In this document: piece by piece, positions 1 through 10,389 of the stretch | Layout: the number at the start of each line of letters is the position of its first letter | Position numbering within the stretch: position 1 is the first letter of the stretch | Source of the DNA: Echiichthys vipera | Taxonomy: Eukaryota; Chordata; Actinopteri; Perciformes; Trachinidae | Direction: 5' to 3' | Length of the DNA stretch: 64,000 bases | Assembly (NCBI GenBank): GCA_963691815.1 | Contig: OY829645.1 | Coordinates: 2,976,001 to 3,040,000, forward strand | The notes under the pieces: model-generated | What the model saw: only the letters and a program-made list of their open reading frames with translations | Told to the model about the DNA's origin: nothing | The model's database searches: none | Program-made: the position numbers and the translations under genes

Positions 1-375
1 TTAGAACTGCATGCTACCGTCCTTGATAATGGAAATTGCTTTAATTCCAAATATTATAAATAACACAAAATTGTACTTACTAATAATGTACTTACTTTGA
101 AACACACACGAATATCCTTCTATCCAATTTTAGGTAAATTAGTAAGATATTTGTTTTTTTTCTCCTGTATATTTCCAAATACATGTATATTAAGGTGTTT
201 GCGGTGCTGTGTTTAATTTAAAACAATATTTAAGTAGTCAATAAATACACATAGAGTACCTGACATAAAAACTTGAGCAACAACTTTGATTATGATCATT
301 TTCTGGATGTTTAAATTGCTGGGGTCAAATTGACCCCAAGGATAAACATTGTTAATATAATTTGAGGGTAACAGG
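1..375. other. AT-rich flank with a 17-bp palindrome
   Basis: No open frame of note. The only structure is a perfect palindrome at 321-337 (GGGGTCAA-A-TTGACCCC). It lies about 40 bases before the point where the adjacent LINE reverse transcriptase loses its reading. Termini of this kind occur in piggyBac/Looper-type repeats, but no second terminus was found, so no element is claimed. Confidence 0.4.
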
Positions 376-1312
376 AGTTAAACCAACATTAGCATCCTTA
401 ATCAGTGAACTGAAATTTGAATGAGAGAGAACTAGAGTTGTATCATCTGCAAACATTATTGAAGAAAATATATTAGAGACATTAGACAAATCATTAATGT
501 ATATAAAGAATAATAATTGTCCCAGAATGGATCCCTGTGGAACCCCACAAAGTAGTCTGGCTTTGTTGGAATAGCAACCCGTAACAAACGAACTGTCTTC
601 CGTTGGAAACATCATTTTTTTAGCCATTTTTATGTAGTTTCCAGTAAAAAATTGTGATTTACTGTATCAAAAGCTTTTGAAAAGTCTATGAAAATACTAC
701 AAGTAAATTCTTTATTTTCAAGTGCAGAAGTAACTTTGTCAATCAGGTGAAGCAGAGCCATATAAGTTAAGTGTTTTTCCCTTAAACCGTACTTTAAACC
801 GTAATTAGAATCTAAATTAATAAGAATCCATTTGTAAATATTTTTTTCTAATATTTTTTAAAAACATGGCAAAATAGATATGGGTCTATAGTTCTTAAAA
901 CAACATGGATCACCAGCCTTAAACAGAGGAATAACTTTGGCAACTTTTTAAATCCTCTGGTACAACGCCTGTTTTGAGCAAGTGGCTGCAGTATTGGCTG
1001 TTTCACTTGTTTGACAAGAAATGCAGTAATGTTGTCATGACTGGCTGAAGATGTTTTTAGATCATCAATTATGTCACTTATTTCTTGGGTATCAGGGGAC
1101 TCAAAAGAAGAAATAATTGGAAAATGTCTCGGAATAAAATCCAGTGGATTACCATGACATGCAGATATTTTGTTAGCTAATTGATAACAAATATTAACAG
1201 AAAAACATTTTTTAGCTATATCAAATTGATTTTTCAGAGGATTTTCACTATCCAAAAAGACTGAAGGTAGCTCTGGGGCAGTCTTTTCTCTTTGCAACAA
1301 CTGATTTAACAC
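376..1312 (-). pseudogene. LINE reverse transcriptase, linker to palm, broken
   Basis: The upper part (1312-848) gives the linker between endonuclease and reverse transcriptase and then the start of the polymerase, with a frameshift inside the motif that normally reads like YRPIS. The lower part (627-352) holds the palm: CGVPQGSILGQLLF followed by MFADDTTLVL, with the two catalytic Asp residues present. Between 848 and 627 the frame is lost, although fragments such as the FxxxFKSF stretch remain. Similarity stops at about residue 80 of the last frame, so the thumb and C-terminus are missing. Confidence 0.75.
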
Positions 1313-1752
1313 TGGTTTTTAATATACTTCGAACCTCTCTTAAATTTTTCACAGAAATATTTCTTCTTTGCAGATCTAATAGAATGAATATATTTATTTC
1401 TATAGGATTTATAGACACCATGGGTAAGTGGAGTAGGCTTTGAGATATATTTTCTGTATAGTTTATTCTTATTCCCTTAACAGCTTCAACAAATCAACTG
1501 TAAACCAAGGCTTACTGAAGTCTTGATTGCATTTCCTAGCAGAATTTCATATTTGAAAACATTCATTATAACTAAAACTAATAACTTTCATAAAATGCTG
1601 ATATGCAAACTCAACATTGTTTTCCTCATAGGCCATTGCATGAAATACTGGCAAGCTTGTCTTTAAATTTTGCAATATTTGACTTGCTCATAATTCTTTT
1701 GTGCATTGTTTTCTTGGGTATGTTTAGCCCCATTAACCTTGATTAAGGAGTA

Positions 1753-2400
1753 CTAGAAAATGGGGAAATGGTCTGACAAGTTTAAATACAAGACCCCAGA
1801 TTTAATTCCTTCACTCAAAGAGTTAGATAAGATGTTATCAATCAAAGTTGCAGAGTTTTCTTTAACTTGTGTAGATTTATGAATAAGAGGGAAATAGTAA
1901 CTAGAATAAAGAATATTGAGAAAATCCCCAGTATGGGTATCTGATTTATAATTAAAGAGATTTATATTAAAATCTCCTAAAATGTAACAAAGTTTATCCT
2001 CATTGTTTATCAGATCAAGAGATTTTGACAAACTTTCATTAAAATCTTTGATAATAGAGTCAGGTGGACGATAAATAACACCAACAACAACATTCTTTCC
2101 ACCAGAGACACCAGAGAGCTCTACAAAAACAGATTCCACCTCATTCCATTTATAGTCATCACTGATATATAGAGATACTCCGTCTCCAGATCTATTCTCT
2201 CTTACATAGTGAACCGAATTGTATTTAGGTATTTTAAAATGGTCTCTAGAGTCCTCTGTAAGCCATGTTTCTGATAAAGCAATAACAGAAAAATCATGTT
2301 TAAGTGAAGATAGATAATGAATGAATTTATCATAGTTGGAAAGACTTCTGATATTCAGATGAAAAGTAGAGAATATATTAGGAGGCATAGAAACACACAA
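1753..2400 (-). pseudogene. LINE endonuclease domain (exonuclease-endonuclease-phosphatase fold)
   Basis: A 215-codon open stretch carries the ordered LINE endonuclease motifs: HLNIRSL near the N-terminus, ALSETWL (catalytic Glu) near residue 42, VIYRPP in the middle, LGDFNINL (Asp and Asn) near residue 143, TLIDNIL, and a final LSDHFPIF (catalytic Asp-His). The domain nicks genomic DNA to prime target-primed reverse transcription. The frame remains open above 2400, so the N-terminal boundary of the original ORF2 is not defined. Below 1753 the frame breaks. This is the best-preserved part of the copy. Confidence 0.8.
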
Positions 2401-2639
2401 GTCATTAAATTGAGTGTCATTATAAAAATGACAAATGTTAGAGGCATCAAATGATGAAAAAAAATGTATGTCTGGGTCAACATCAAAATTGTAAGGGTCA
2501 ATAGTAGAGGGATCAAAGGGCTTAAAAACCTGGCCTTAAAAATCAGGTTTGTTGTAGTAAGTGTGTGTAAGGAATAATGTGCTCTAGGTATATAGTTAAA
2601 TAATCAAAACACAAGACTAATGAGCCACACTGAGCGTTG

Positions 2640-3361
2640 GCTTTTCTTTGATGTGGTGGGTTTTGGGTGGGTGGATGGACAATAGGTTTGTCATATCTCA
2701 AATATGCAATATCACCTCTCTCTCAAGCTGCCTTCATTGCTGGTAATAGTTCTTTCCTTCTTTGCCGGACGGCTTCAGGTAAGTCCTTATTAATGAAGAT
2801 GCCAGAGCCCTTCAAGTTTTTTGCTCTATCCAGAACAGCAAGTTTGTCCTTTAGCCGCAGAAATCTGACCACAATCGGTCGTGGCTTTTCTGATGCTGCA
2901 ATGGGTTCCCAGTCCTATGAGCCCAATCCAGCTCTATTTTCATGTGGTCCAGTTGTAGTTTTTCACTGAGCAATTTTCTCACTTTTTCTTCAGATTCCGA
3001 CACCTTTTCGTTCCCAGACTCTTTATTGCCATTTACAACAATATTTTTGCGTCTTGACTGGCCCTCCAGATATTCTGTCTTGTCTGAGATTGAAATCATG
3101 CTTTTGCAAATTGTGTCCAAGTCTGTCCTGGTTTCCATACAGTTCTTTGACCAAGGTTTACATGAGACTTTAAAATCATCAAATTCCTTTTGAGTCATTT
3201 CCAGACTCACCTTGAGATCATAGACTTGCTTCGACAGATCATCAGTCCTCCCGTTTGTCCACTATGATCTGAACACAGGTTTTGAAACCTTTTTCCTGTT
3301 GTTCAAGCAAAGTCCTGTACAAGTCTTTTTGTTGGTCCAGCAATTCACGTACTTGAGTCAT
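2640..3361 (-). pseudogene. LINE ORF1 protein (L1-type coiled coil + RRM-like), frameshifted
   Basis: Translation probably started at the ATG at 3361 (MTQVRELLDQQKDLYRTLLE), giving a Gln/Glu/Lys-rich coiled coil. A middle segment reads LEGQSRRKNIVVNG, the conserved join between coiled coil and RNA-binding fold in L1-type ORF1 proteins (Transposase_22 family). A C-terminal block (KDKLAVLDRAKNL, then FINKDLPEAVRQRRKELL) lies in another frame near 2870-2760. At least two frameshifts separate these blocks. The protein would bind element RNA in a ribonucleoprotein particle. It sits directly upstream of the endonuclease, as expected for a two-ORF LINE. Confidence 0.7.
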
Positions 3362-3665
3362 GGTGACATATTCCTCAGTGGTGTGGTTAGAAGCTTTGGG
3401 TGGCACAGTCATCCAGGCCTGCTAGGCCCAAAGTTCAGCAGGATAGAGCCAGAAACCTCCACAAAATGCTAATAACGTCCACAATGCTTGCTGTGGAGAC
3501 TGGTTAGACTCTTCTTAATTCAATCAGCAACAGAAATTTTAAGTTCTAGGCAGGATTCCTCAGATTTTTGTTGGGTAGAAGACCAGCCACAGTTCAGAGA
3601 AACACAGCAGCAGCCATCTTGGAATATTTCACCTGTCTGTCCACCTGTCTGCCCACCTGTCCTGC

Positions 3666-4327
3666 AAACATGGTGAAGATATTTCTTTCAATCCAATTTA
3701 AAAAGTAGTGTATTACGATTTTTATTTCATTTCTAATCATCTATGAGCGCATTTAGAATAGAAATCCACCATTATTTTTGTGTGTGTTTCTGTTTGTAGT
3801 TGGGTTCTGAAGAAGGCTCTTGTTACCTGATGTTACCTTATCTTTACAGTCTAGACCCCATGATTAATCTGTTAGGCTATTTGAAAAATGCAGCACCACC
3901 TAATAGACTTTATCAGTTTTACTGTTAAGTTCATGTGAGTTATGTTGTATATTGTATGTATGGGTGCAGATCCTGGAGGGTATAAAAATACCCTCAATTA
4001 TTCAAAATTGAACAAAAGTATTTTCAGTCTTCTCATTCTTCACATTTTAGATTCATATCTAAACAGAAATGATTGAAATGTTGGAACAAATAAAGTTTGA
4101 CAAATATATTTCTGACTCCACATTCATCTCTGCTCTCCTCCACTACAACACAAATGAACAGGGAGTTTCTTAGACAGACGCTGATGATCAGCAGGCTTTA
4201 AAATAAGGGCTCCATATTTTCATATTCATCCATATCAATGAATCATGAATAAAGTAGTCCCATACACTGGGAGAAAAGGAAGATGGAGAGAAGAACCGGG
4301 GCTGAGTAGACTTTACATGAAGACCCT
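3666..4327. other. No gene seen
   Basis: AT-rich intergenic or intronic DNA between the LINE and the minisatellite. No open frame with recognisable motifs and no clear repeat ends were found. Confidence 0.5.
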
Positions 4328-4762
4328 TAAAATGATGATTTACTAATATAACACTTCAGTAAATGGTGATTTACTAATATAACATTTCAGTAAAATGATG
4401 ATTTACTAATATAACAGTTCAGTAAATGGTGATTTACTAATATAACAGTTCAGTAAAATGATGATTTACTAATATAACAGTTAAAATGATGATTTACTAA
4501 TATAACAGTTCAGTAAAATTATGATTTACTAATATAACAGTTCAGTAAAATTATGATTTACTAATATAACAGTTCAGTAAATGGTGATTTACTAATATAA
4601 CAGTGAAGTAAAATGATGATTTGCTAGTGTAACAGTTCAGTAAAATGATGATTTACTAATATAACAGTTCAGTAAATGGTGATTTACTAATACAACAGTG
4701 AAGTAAAATGATGATTTACTAATATAACAGTGAAGTAAAACGATGGTTTACTAATATAACAG
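4328..4762. repeat. Minisatellite, 31-32 bp unit, about 14 copies
   Basis: Tandem copies of a unit close to ATGATGATTTACTAATATAA followed by a CAGTTCAGTAAA segment. Two unit types alternate: a 32-bp ATGATG type and a 31-bp TGGTG type. At least one unit is shortened, and point variants (AGTGAAGTA in place of AGTTCAGTA) are clustered in the right half. This suggests local duplication of blocks. It would lie in the first intron of the candidate gene whose exon is at 4871-4942. Confidence 0.9.
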
Positions 4763-4870
4763 CAGTAATAAAAAATAATAATAACAATAATAATTTGTGC
4801 CCCCCACCCCAATCCTGACATTGGACCTACACCCCTGTGTGTTGTGATATGCAAATGAACACAAACTCAC

Positions 4871-4942
4871 CGTTGCAGCCAAAGATGCTGTCACCACGAT
4901 AAGAAGCAAAACTCCCACATCAATCGATGACACATTAGCCAT
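4871..4942 (-). CDS. Putative first coding exon: secretory signal peptide
   Basis: On the minus strand an ATG at 4942 opens a 24-codon segment: MANVSSIDVG, then a hydrophobic core VLLLIVV, then TASLAAT. It ends exactly at a strong splice donor (ACG|GTGAGT, intron starting at 4870) in phase 0. Short polar N-terminus, leucine/valine core and small-residue end are what a cleavable signal peptide needs. A pyrimidine-rich 5' region lies upstream. An in-frame GTG one codon earlier could extend the frame, but ATG is preferred. Downstream exons would lie below 4870, where only a minisatellite and a LINE are seen. They may be outside the window, or the exon may be an orphan. The gene is not identified. 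Confidence 0.45.
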
Positions 4943-5171
4943 CACGCATGAAACATCAGAGAAAAGGAAAAGAAGAAGAAGTCAAAAATGTCCTTGTTTG
5001 TTGTTTTAAAAATGTGCAAACGGGGCGATCAGCGCCTCCTACAGTCTAGCGCGTCTTCTGTGTGCCTTTCATGCATGTTCATCGTGAATGCTGTTGGAGC
5101 AACAGCTGCCTATGTCAGCCACTCAGGTTTATTATAAACTGACAGCTCAGTGATAAGTCACATTCATACTA
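4943..5171. other. Possible 5' flank of the minus-strand exon; no gene
   Basis: Moderately GC-rich DNA with no recognisable repeat. If the exon at 4871-4942 is real, this is its 5' untranslated region and promoter side. No TATA box was identified with confidence. Confidence 0.3.
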
Positions 5172-5375
5172 TGTTGTGGTTTTATGTTATTGCATGACTA
5201 TTATATTGCGCATTGTGGGTCTCTATGATAAATATCACACACGGAGGCGACGCTGTAACATATGCTCTTTTAGTAGCCGTACATAACACACATACAGGAA
5301 CAATCAATCACTGCACACATCGAATGACACAGTCATGAACAGTCGAGCGCCGAGTGCTCGATCAGATACACCACA
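5172..5375 (-). repeat. Gypsy-1 3' LTR, 204 bp
   Basis: On the minus strand it starts TGTGGTGTATCTGATC at 5375 and ends CCACAACA at 5172, giving TG...CA ends. It is preceded by a purine-rich tract. Its terminal 70 bases match 9273-9342 with few differences, which identifies the other LTR. Confidence 0.8.
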
Positions 5376-5387
5376 TCCCCCTATTCC
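5376..5387 (-). other. Gypsy-1 polypurine tract
   Basis: Minus strand GGAATAGGGGGA directly precedes the 3' LTR start TGTGG. This is the expected place and composition for the plus-strand DNA synthesis primer. Confidence 0.7.
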
Positions 5388-5736
5388 AAGAATGAGATGT
5401 CTTCATGCACCTAGTGGCATCAACTTCATTAACTTCAAGCCGTAATGTGCTCATTGTCAAATATCCCAAATCTAGTGACATATTTCTCAAAGAATAGCAC
5501 TTAGTCAGTGTTAACAAATGGCTTTCCATTCTCTATGCAGACATATCAGAATACATGTCTCTTAGGCTTAACTCTTAATGGAACAACTTGTTTTCTTTAG
5601 AAGCAATCCTTTATAAACATGTCAACAAAACATTTATGATAATAGAACACCAAATATTGCCTTTGTTGTCCCTTAATTTCCTTTTTATCATTTCTTTCTT
5701 TTAACAAACTTGAAGGCTGTGTCTTGAGACTGCAAA

Positions 5737-6477
5737 CTAGTCTCTGAACCTGACAGGACGTCTCACCACCCTGCCACTTCTGGTGTGGTATGCAGGTGAA
5801 CTGCTCACATCCAAAGGCGGCACAATCAGTGGTGGTGCATCTTGTGGCGACAGGTCAGTTGACCCATGTGTCTGAGACTGTGCGACGTCTGGACCTTCAT
5901 CTAAGACAGTGTCTCTGAACAGACTTGGATGTATCCTCCTGAGATGTCGCCTAGTCCTCCTCAAAGCCTTTCCTGCTGGAGTCAGCACATTGTATGAGCG
6001 CTGCTCATGTCTCTGGCCTGTCACTATGGCTGGCTCCCAACCACATCGTGTCTGCATTACTGTTTGAGCTGTTGAATCAGGCAAATTCAGCACTTCTGGA
6101 TATTTTGTCAGATAATCATCTAGTAGCAGATAGGACTGACCTTCCAGTTGGAAGATGTCAGCTCCAACTTTCATCCACGGGAGCCCAGGAACTTTATATA
6201 TGATAAGTGGCTCTTTCTGCTGTAGTGGCTGAAACTGTTGGCACTGCAAACATTTCTCCATTGTTGTCTCTATGTCACGTGTCATGCCAGGCCAATAGAG
6301 GACCTTTCTTGCTTTGGCATTTGTGCGCTGGACACCCTGATGAGCTAGATGAAGCTTCTCCAACATCACTTTTCTGAGGGTCTGTGGTATGATGATTTTA
6401 TCTCCCACCATGATGATGTCATGCTGGATGCTGATGTTGTGTCGCATTGGCCAGTAGCTGTGAAGGCTCTTGTCCAA
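5737..6477 (-). pseudogene. Gypsy-1 integrase, core deleted
   Basis: The N-terminal part keeps the zinc-binding arrangement (HLAHQG, then CLQCQQF), typical of the HHCC domain of Gypsy integrases. The core begins (WMKVGADIFQLEGQSYLLL, with the first catalytic Asp) and continues to a TKYPEVL segment. It then jumps straight into the C-terminal tail (RCGWEPAIVTG, RRHLRRIHPSLF). The middle of the DDE core, including the second Asp and the Glu, is gone although the frame stays open. The tail has no chromodomain. The deletion makes the product unable to integrate DNA. Confidence 0.8.
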
Positions 6478-7240
6478 GCTGTGTCTCCTGTGGCCAGCCG
6501 TTCAGATGTTTCTCACACACAGCTTGTAATACACTATCTGCAGCAGTGGCGGTTTTCAGCTGGTTGAGTGTTTCCTCACTCAATGCATCGGTGGCCTCCA
6601 CGGCGTACACAACTCTCTCCTCACAGGGGTTCTCGTCCACATTATCACCATCTCTGCTCACTGTGGTTCGTGACAGTGCTTCTGCAATATACATGTGTTT
6701 GCCTGGGGTATAAGTAATGTTCAGATCGTATTTCTGCAGTTGCAACAACATGCCTTGTAGTCGTGCTGGTGCTTTGTTCAGCGGCTTTCTGACTATGGCC
6801 TCTAGAGGCTTAGGATCCGACTGCACAGTCACTGGTCTGCCAAAGACATACTGATGGAATCTTTTGGCTGCAAAGACTATGGCAAGCAGCTCCTTTTCTA
6901 TTTGTGCATACCTTTTTTCAGTATCCGTGAGCGCTCGTGAGGCATAGCAGAGAGGCTGTCCATCCTGTAATAGACATGCTCCTAACCCATCTTTTGATGA
7001 GTCTGCTTGCAGTGTAAGTGGCTTCTTGTGGTCATAGTACCTTAACACTGGTGCCTGTGTGAGAGCAGCTTTTAAGGTCTCTAGTGCTGCACTGTGATGT
7101 GGACACCACTCCCACATTGTGTCTTTCTTAAGCAGCTGTCTGAGCGGTGCAGTCAGTGAGGCCTCATTTGGTATGTACTGTGCCAAGAACTTGGTCATTC
7201 CCAACAGGCGTTGGAGGATTTGTTTGTCCTCTCGGGGCAT
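6478..7240 (-). pseudogene. Gypsy-1 RNase H and connection domain
   Basis: Long open stretch with the usual Gypsy connection and RNase H signatures: LGMTKFLAQYIPNEASLTAPL, a WCPHHSAALETLK segment, then LQADSSKDGLGACLLQDGQP (first catalytic Asp), YAQIEKELLAIVFAAKRFHQYVFG (Glu) and a VQSDPKPLE segment (Asp). It runs into a linker before the integrase zinc finger, where a frameshift near 6440-6480 separates the two. This is the most intact part of the polyprotein. Confidence 0.85.
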
Positions 7241-8142
7241 GTCAATGATAGCTTTGATTTTCTAGCTTTGATTTTCTAGCCCTCTGTTCTGCTGAGGTGA
7301 TTATGTGTCCCATATATTTCACAGTGTCGACCTTGTACTGTATTTTGTCCTTGTTAAACTTCACATTTGCTGCCTTTGCCCTCTCCATCACTTAATGAAG
7401 GATCTTGTCATGTTCATGTTCTGAGGCAGCAGCAACAATCATGTCATCTGCTACAATGTGCACACCAGGGATGTCACCACAGTTATTTTGCTGGAACACT
7501 TCACTGGCTGATTTAATCCCAAAAGGAAGCCTAAGGAAGCGGTATCTACCCCATGGTGTATTAAAGGTGCATCATTTTGAAGATGGCTCGTCCAGCTTAA
7601 TCTGCCAGTATCCATCTTTTTCATCCAGGATGGAGAAGATGGTTTTTCCTGCGAGTTTCCTCCGCACATCTGCAGGAGTTGACAGCTTCATTCAGGTTAC
7701 AAGGGTCCAAACACACCCTAAGTAAACAATTTTTCTTCTTTGTGGCGACAAGACTGTTCACCCAGTCAGTCGGCTCGTTGACAAGTTTTATCACCTCTCT
7801 CCTCTCCAGATCTTGTAGTGTGTCTTTCAGCAAGTCCATGATCGAAAGAGGAATGTTTCTACAGCCGTGAATCACAGGGGGGACAGATGGGTCAACGTGT
7901 ATACGATGTACACCAGGAAACTCACCCACTCCTGTGAAGACCGCAGCATACTTTTCAATCAGCTCCTCTCTTGTGGATGGAGGTTTTGACGGCTGTGGGG
8001 GTGTTGTGAGTGTTTCCACTCTCTTCCCCAGCCCCAATTCTGTACATGCTTCACCTCCCAGAATTGCTTTGTCTGCCTGTCCTGTAACATGGAACTCCAC
8101 AGTAGCAATGTGTCTGGTGGTTTTACACTGCAGTGATGCCAC
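7241..8142 (-). pseudogene. Gypsy-1 reverse transcriptase, frameshifted
   Basis: The start of the polymerase is readable at 8142-7700 (IHVDPSVPPVIHGCRNIPL, then DWVNSLVATKKKN and RVCLDPCNLNEAV). After a frameshift, an FSILDEKDGYWQIKLDE-like stretch follows. The catalytic VADD motif is present near 7440-7450. A short duplicated stretch (TTTTCTAGC repeated at 7258-7282) disrupts the frame before the RNase H. It would copy element RNA into DNA, but the polymerase is now spread over at least three frames. Confidence 0.8.
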
Positions 8143-8496
8143 ACCACATGAAGGCAGGCGGGCTCCACCAAAAGCAATTTACACAGTCTTTGTGGGGTGC
8201 AGTTGAATGGGACCTGGGAACTGCTCAAAAATGGACTTGGGTAGTACACTGGCTTCAGCGCCTGTATCCAGTTTGAACTTTATTGCTACACCTCTGATGC
8301 TGGCTGTTTCAAACCATTTGCTGTCCTTTGTGAGGCTCGCTGCATTCTGTCCATTACTGCCTATCATGCCAATATACAGGGAATCCATTTCACTTTCAAT
8401 GTTATTGACAGTCTTAGCCATGAAGTTGCCACATTTCTCACTAACTGTGCAAAATACTTTGGAGAAGTGATTATTTTTTCCGCACTTGTGACACAC
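8143..8496 (-). pseudogene. Gypsy-1 nucleocapsid knuckle and aspartic protease
   Basis: A CHKCGKNNHFSKVFC knuckle (CCHC-like, final Cys displaced) near 8496 is followed by a linker. A retropepsin active site, FKLDTGAEASVLP, lies near 8270. A downstream turn typical of retropepsins is seen in the next frame near 8060. A frameshift at about 8180 splits the protease. It would cleave the Gag-Pol polyprotein in the particle. Confidence 0.75.
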
Positions 8497-9193
8497 TGCT
8501 CCATAAGCTGGGCATTGGCGGGGCTCATGCTGTCTTCCACGTTCGTTGTGGTCTGCTTTTTGGGTTTGTTGAACCAGTTGCTTGTGTATTTGTGTCCTTT
8601 TGTTTTCTCCACAGCGTCAGTTGGAACATCACATGTGACAGGGGTCATCTGCATTGCCTGTATTTGTGTCTTGGCAAGTTCTTTTGACCTACATATGTCA
8701 ATGGCTCTTTGAAGTGTAAGTTCATTTTTACAAAGCAGTCTTTCTTTTAGACGAGGATCATTAATGCTGAACACTAGCTTATCTCTCAGCATATCATCTT
8801 CACTTTGTCAAACTCACAATCTTTACTTTTCTGACGCAGTTCTGTGATATATCTGTCCACTGTAATTCCTGATGACATCGCATGGGACCAGAACTGATGC
8901 CGTTCAAACACAACGTTCTTCTGTGGGCTACAGTACTCTTTGAATGCCATGAGAACGTCCTCCATCAACATTTAATCTTCTCCAGACGGAACAACATAGA
9001 GTGTGTTATATACTTCTAATGCTTCTCCGCCTATAGTATGAAATAGGATGGCTATTTTAACCTCCTCCTCTTTGTCTGACGCACCTGAAGCAATCATGTA
9101 CGGGCGAAAGCGTTGTTCCCATCTGCACCAGTTTTCAGCGACATTGCCGGTGAGTATTAACTGTGATGGTGGCTTGAACTGCTCCATCCTCAC
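8497..9193 (-). pseudogene. Gypsy-1 gag capsid
   Basis: Starts at the ATG at 9193 (MRMEQFKPPSQLILTGNVAE), then a WCRWEQRFRPYMIASG segment of the kind seen in Gypsy gag proteins of fish. The capsid reading continues through EYCSPQKNVVFERHQFWSHA and ITVDRYITELRQKSKDCEF to NDPRLKERLLC. There are in-frame breaks at about 8971 and 8790. It lies just downstream of the primer-binding site, as expected. Confidence 0.7.
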
Positions 9194-9260
9194 GCTGTAG
9201 CTGGATAATGCTAACTCTTATAACGTGAAGAGAGTAATTTGGCTCAATCCTCAACTCCGT

Positions 9261-9272
9261 CTTCTGACACCA
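9261..9272 (-). other. Gypsy-1 primer-binding site (tRNA-Leu type)
   Basis: Minus strand TGGTGTCAGAAG directly follows the LTR end ACAACA. These 12 bases complement the 3' end of vertebrate tRNA-Leu(CAA) (…CTTCTGACA plus CCA) without mismatch; the next bases diverge. Confidence 0.7.
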
Positions 9273-9342
9273 TGTTGTGGTGTTATGTTAATGCGTGACT
9301 ATTATAGTGCGCATTGTGGGCGCTATGATAAATATCTCAGTA
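9273..9342 (-). repeat. Gypsy-1 5' LTR remnant
   Basis: Seventy bases matching the inner end of the left LTR at 5172-5240. Similarity ends after ATGATAAATATC, so about two thirds of this LTR is missing. That removes the target-site duplication and most of the promoter. Confidence 0.75.
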
Positions 9343-9510
9343 TAAAAGTCTATGGTGTGAAAGCGTTTCTGTTTTAAAAAAAAAAACTAATTTATTGAAT
9401 AAATACACATTACACATTTTACAGGAAATCTTTTTCTATATAACGCAACAGCGTTGATAATACAGTAAGAATAAGAGATACAAAAGAGAATAATACAAAA
9501 ATAAAAATAA
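9343..9510. other. AT-rich spacer between two Gypsy elements
   Basis: Contains TATAAAAG at 9342-9349, an A-run and short AT-rich sequence. It matches neither LTR recognisably. It may be leftover host DNA or part of an unrecognised element. Confidence 0.3.
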
Positions 9511-9601
9511 TGTGAGAGTGGGTTGCGGGTGTCATAGAGAGGCGACAGGGGGTTGTTTAGAAGCCCTGTACACTTTGGAACGCTACATTGGTGGCAGCAG
9601 T
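9511..9601 (+). repeat. Gypsy-2 5' LTR (shortened) and primer-site region
   Basis: 9511-9587 reads TGTGAGAGTGGGTTGCGGGT to ...CGCTACA. The first 50 bases match the 3' LTR at 15228; the middle differs and appears deleted. TGGTGGCAGCAGTG starts at 9589, where a primer site is expected. The matching tRNA was not determined. Confidence 0.6.
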
Positions 9602-9752
9602 GATTGGAGTGTGTTCTGGCTTTTGAAGCAGTTTTCTCTTTCGGCCATTACTGAACTTTTCAGTCGTCCTGTTAGCTGGCTAGCGGTACTCTTGTGGATG
9701 TTTTTTGAGCGACATGTTCGGAGGACTGAAGAACTAATTTGCGGAAAATTAC

Positions 9753-10345
9753 ATGGATGAACATTATTTCGGGAGCACCGCCACACGGACTGGTGCCGTG
9801 AGAGTGGAGCTCCCGCTGCCGTTTCCTGGTGACGGCGAGAAGCCGTTTGCTACGTGGTTGAAGCAGTTTAAAGCCGCGGCCCGCGCCCAGACAGGGAGGG
9901 CTAGGAGCGGGAGTTACACCGCCGCTTTGGTAAATCTCCTTCCTACGAGACTGGACTGGAATGGGACACACCGGATGTTCAGTGTGACTATGAACGAGCA
10001 AAGGAGAGGTTAAAGGACGCCTTTGGACAAAAGCAGCTCCTCCTGTATTTCCAGACGTGCATCTCTGCGCGGCCTCGTCAGCCAAATGCGAGTTTGGAGG
10101 TCTACGCAGCCGACGTCTCCAGGCTCGTGGCTGAGGCTTTTCCTGACTATGACAGAGCTGCCAGGAACGGTGAGACTGTTAGAAGTTTTCTTGCTGGGCT
10201 CGACCCTGCCCTCCAAGCTAAGTGCCAGAAGGAGGCGCGCTTCGCAGAGGAATGGCAACCACGACGGGGAGTGAGGTTTCTTTCCCCCTTGCGACGGTCA
10301 CCATCTCCATCTCCGCACAGAGAAGAGCAGAGAAACTTCCAGTAG
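9753..10345 (+). pseudogene. Gypsy-2 gag capsid
   Basis: The ATG at 9753 opens MDEHYFGSTATRTGAVRVEL, then LPFPGDGEKPFATWLKQFKA, which resembles fish Gypsy gag N-termini. A frameshift near 9950 moves the capsid to another frame: QKQLLLYFQTCISARPRQPN, LEVYAADVSRLVAEAFPDYD, then VRSFLAGLDPALQAKCQK. The capsid ends in an Arg/Ser/Pro-rich tail near 10340. No zinc knuckle was seen. It would form the particle shell. Confidence 0.7.
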
Positions 10346-10389
10346 CTGGCATCGGGACCCGGATAACAGTGTTGCCACCACAGGGTCAC

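Larger units (their letters stand above)
376..3665 (-). mobile_element. LINE (CR1/L2-like non-LTR retrotransposon), minus strand, decayed
   Basis: Read on the minus strand, the order is an ORF1 nucleic-acid chaperone (3361-2640), an apurinic-type endonuclease (2400-1753), a linker and a reverse transcriptase (1312-376). The 5' end lies near 3665, shortly after a CACCTGTCTG-rich stretch. The 3' part (thumb, C-terminus and tail) is absent; homology stops near 376. Frames shift at least three times, so the copy is dead. A plus-strand fragment at 29713-30512 looks like the C-terminal piece of a related LINE. The exact clade (CR1, L2 or a neighbour) is inferred from motif style, not measured. Confidence 0.8.
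5172..9342 (-). mobile_element. Gypsy-1: Ty3/Gypsy LTR retrotransposon, minus strand, inactive
   Basis: LTR ends, a primer-binding site (9261-9272), a polypurine tract (5376-5387) and the Gypsy domain order gag - zinc knuckle - protease - reverse transcriptase - RNase H - integrase are all present on the minus strand. The left LTR is complete (5172-5375). The right LTR survives only for its last 70 bases (9273-9342). Multiple frameshifts and deletion of most of the integrase core make it inactive. No env-like frame was found. Confidence 0.85.
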
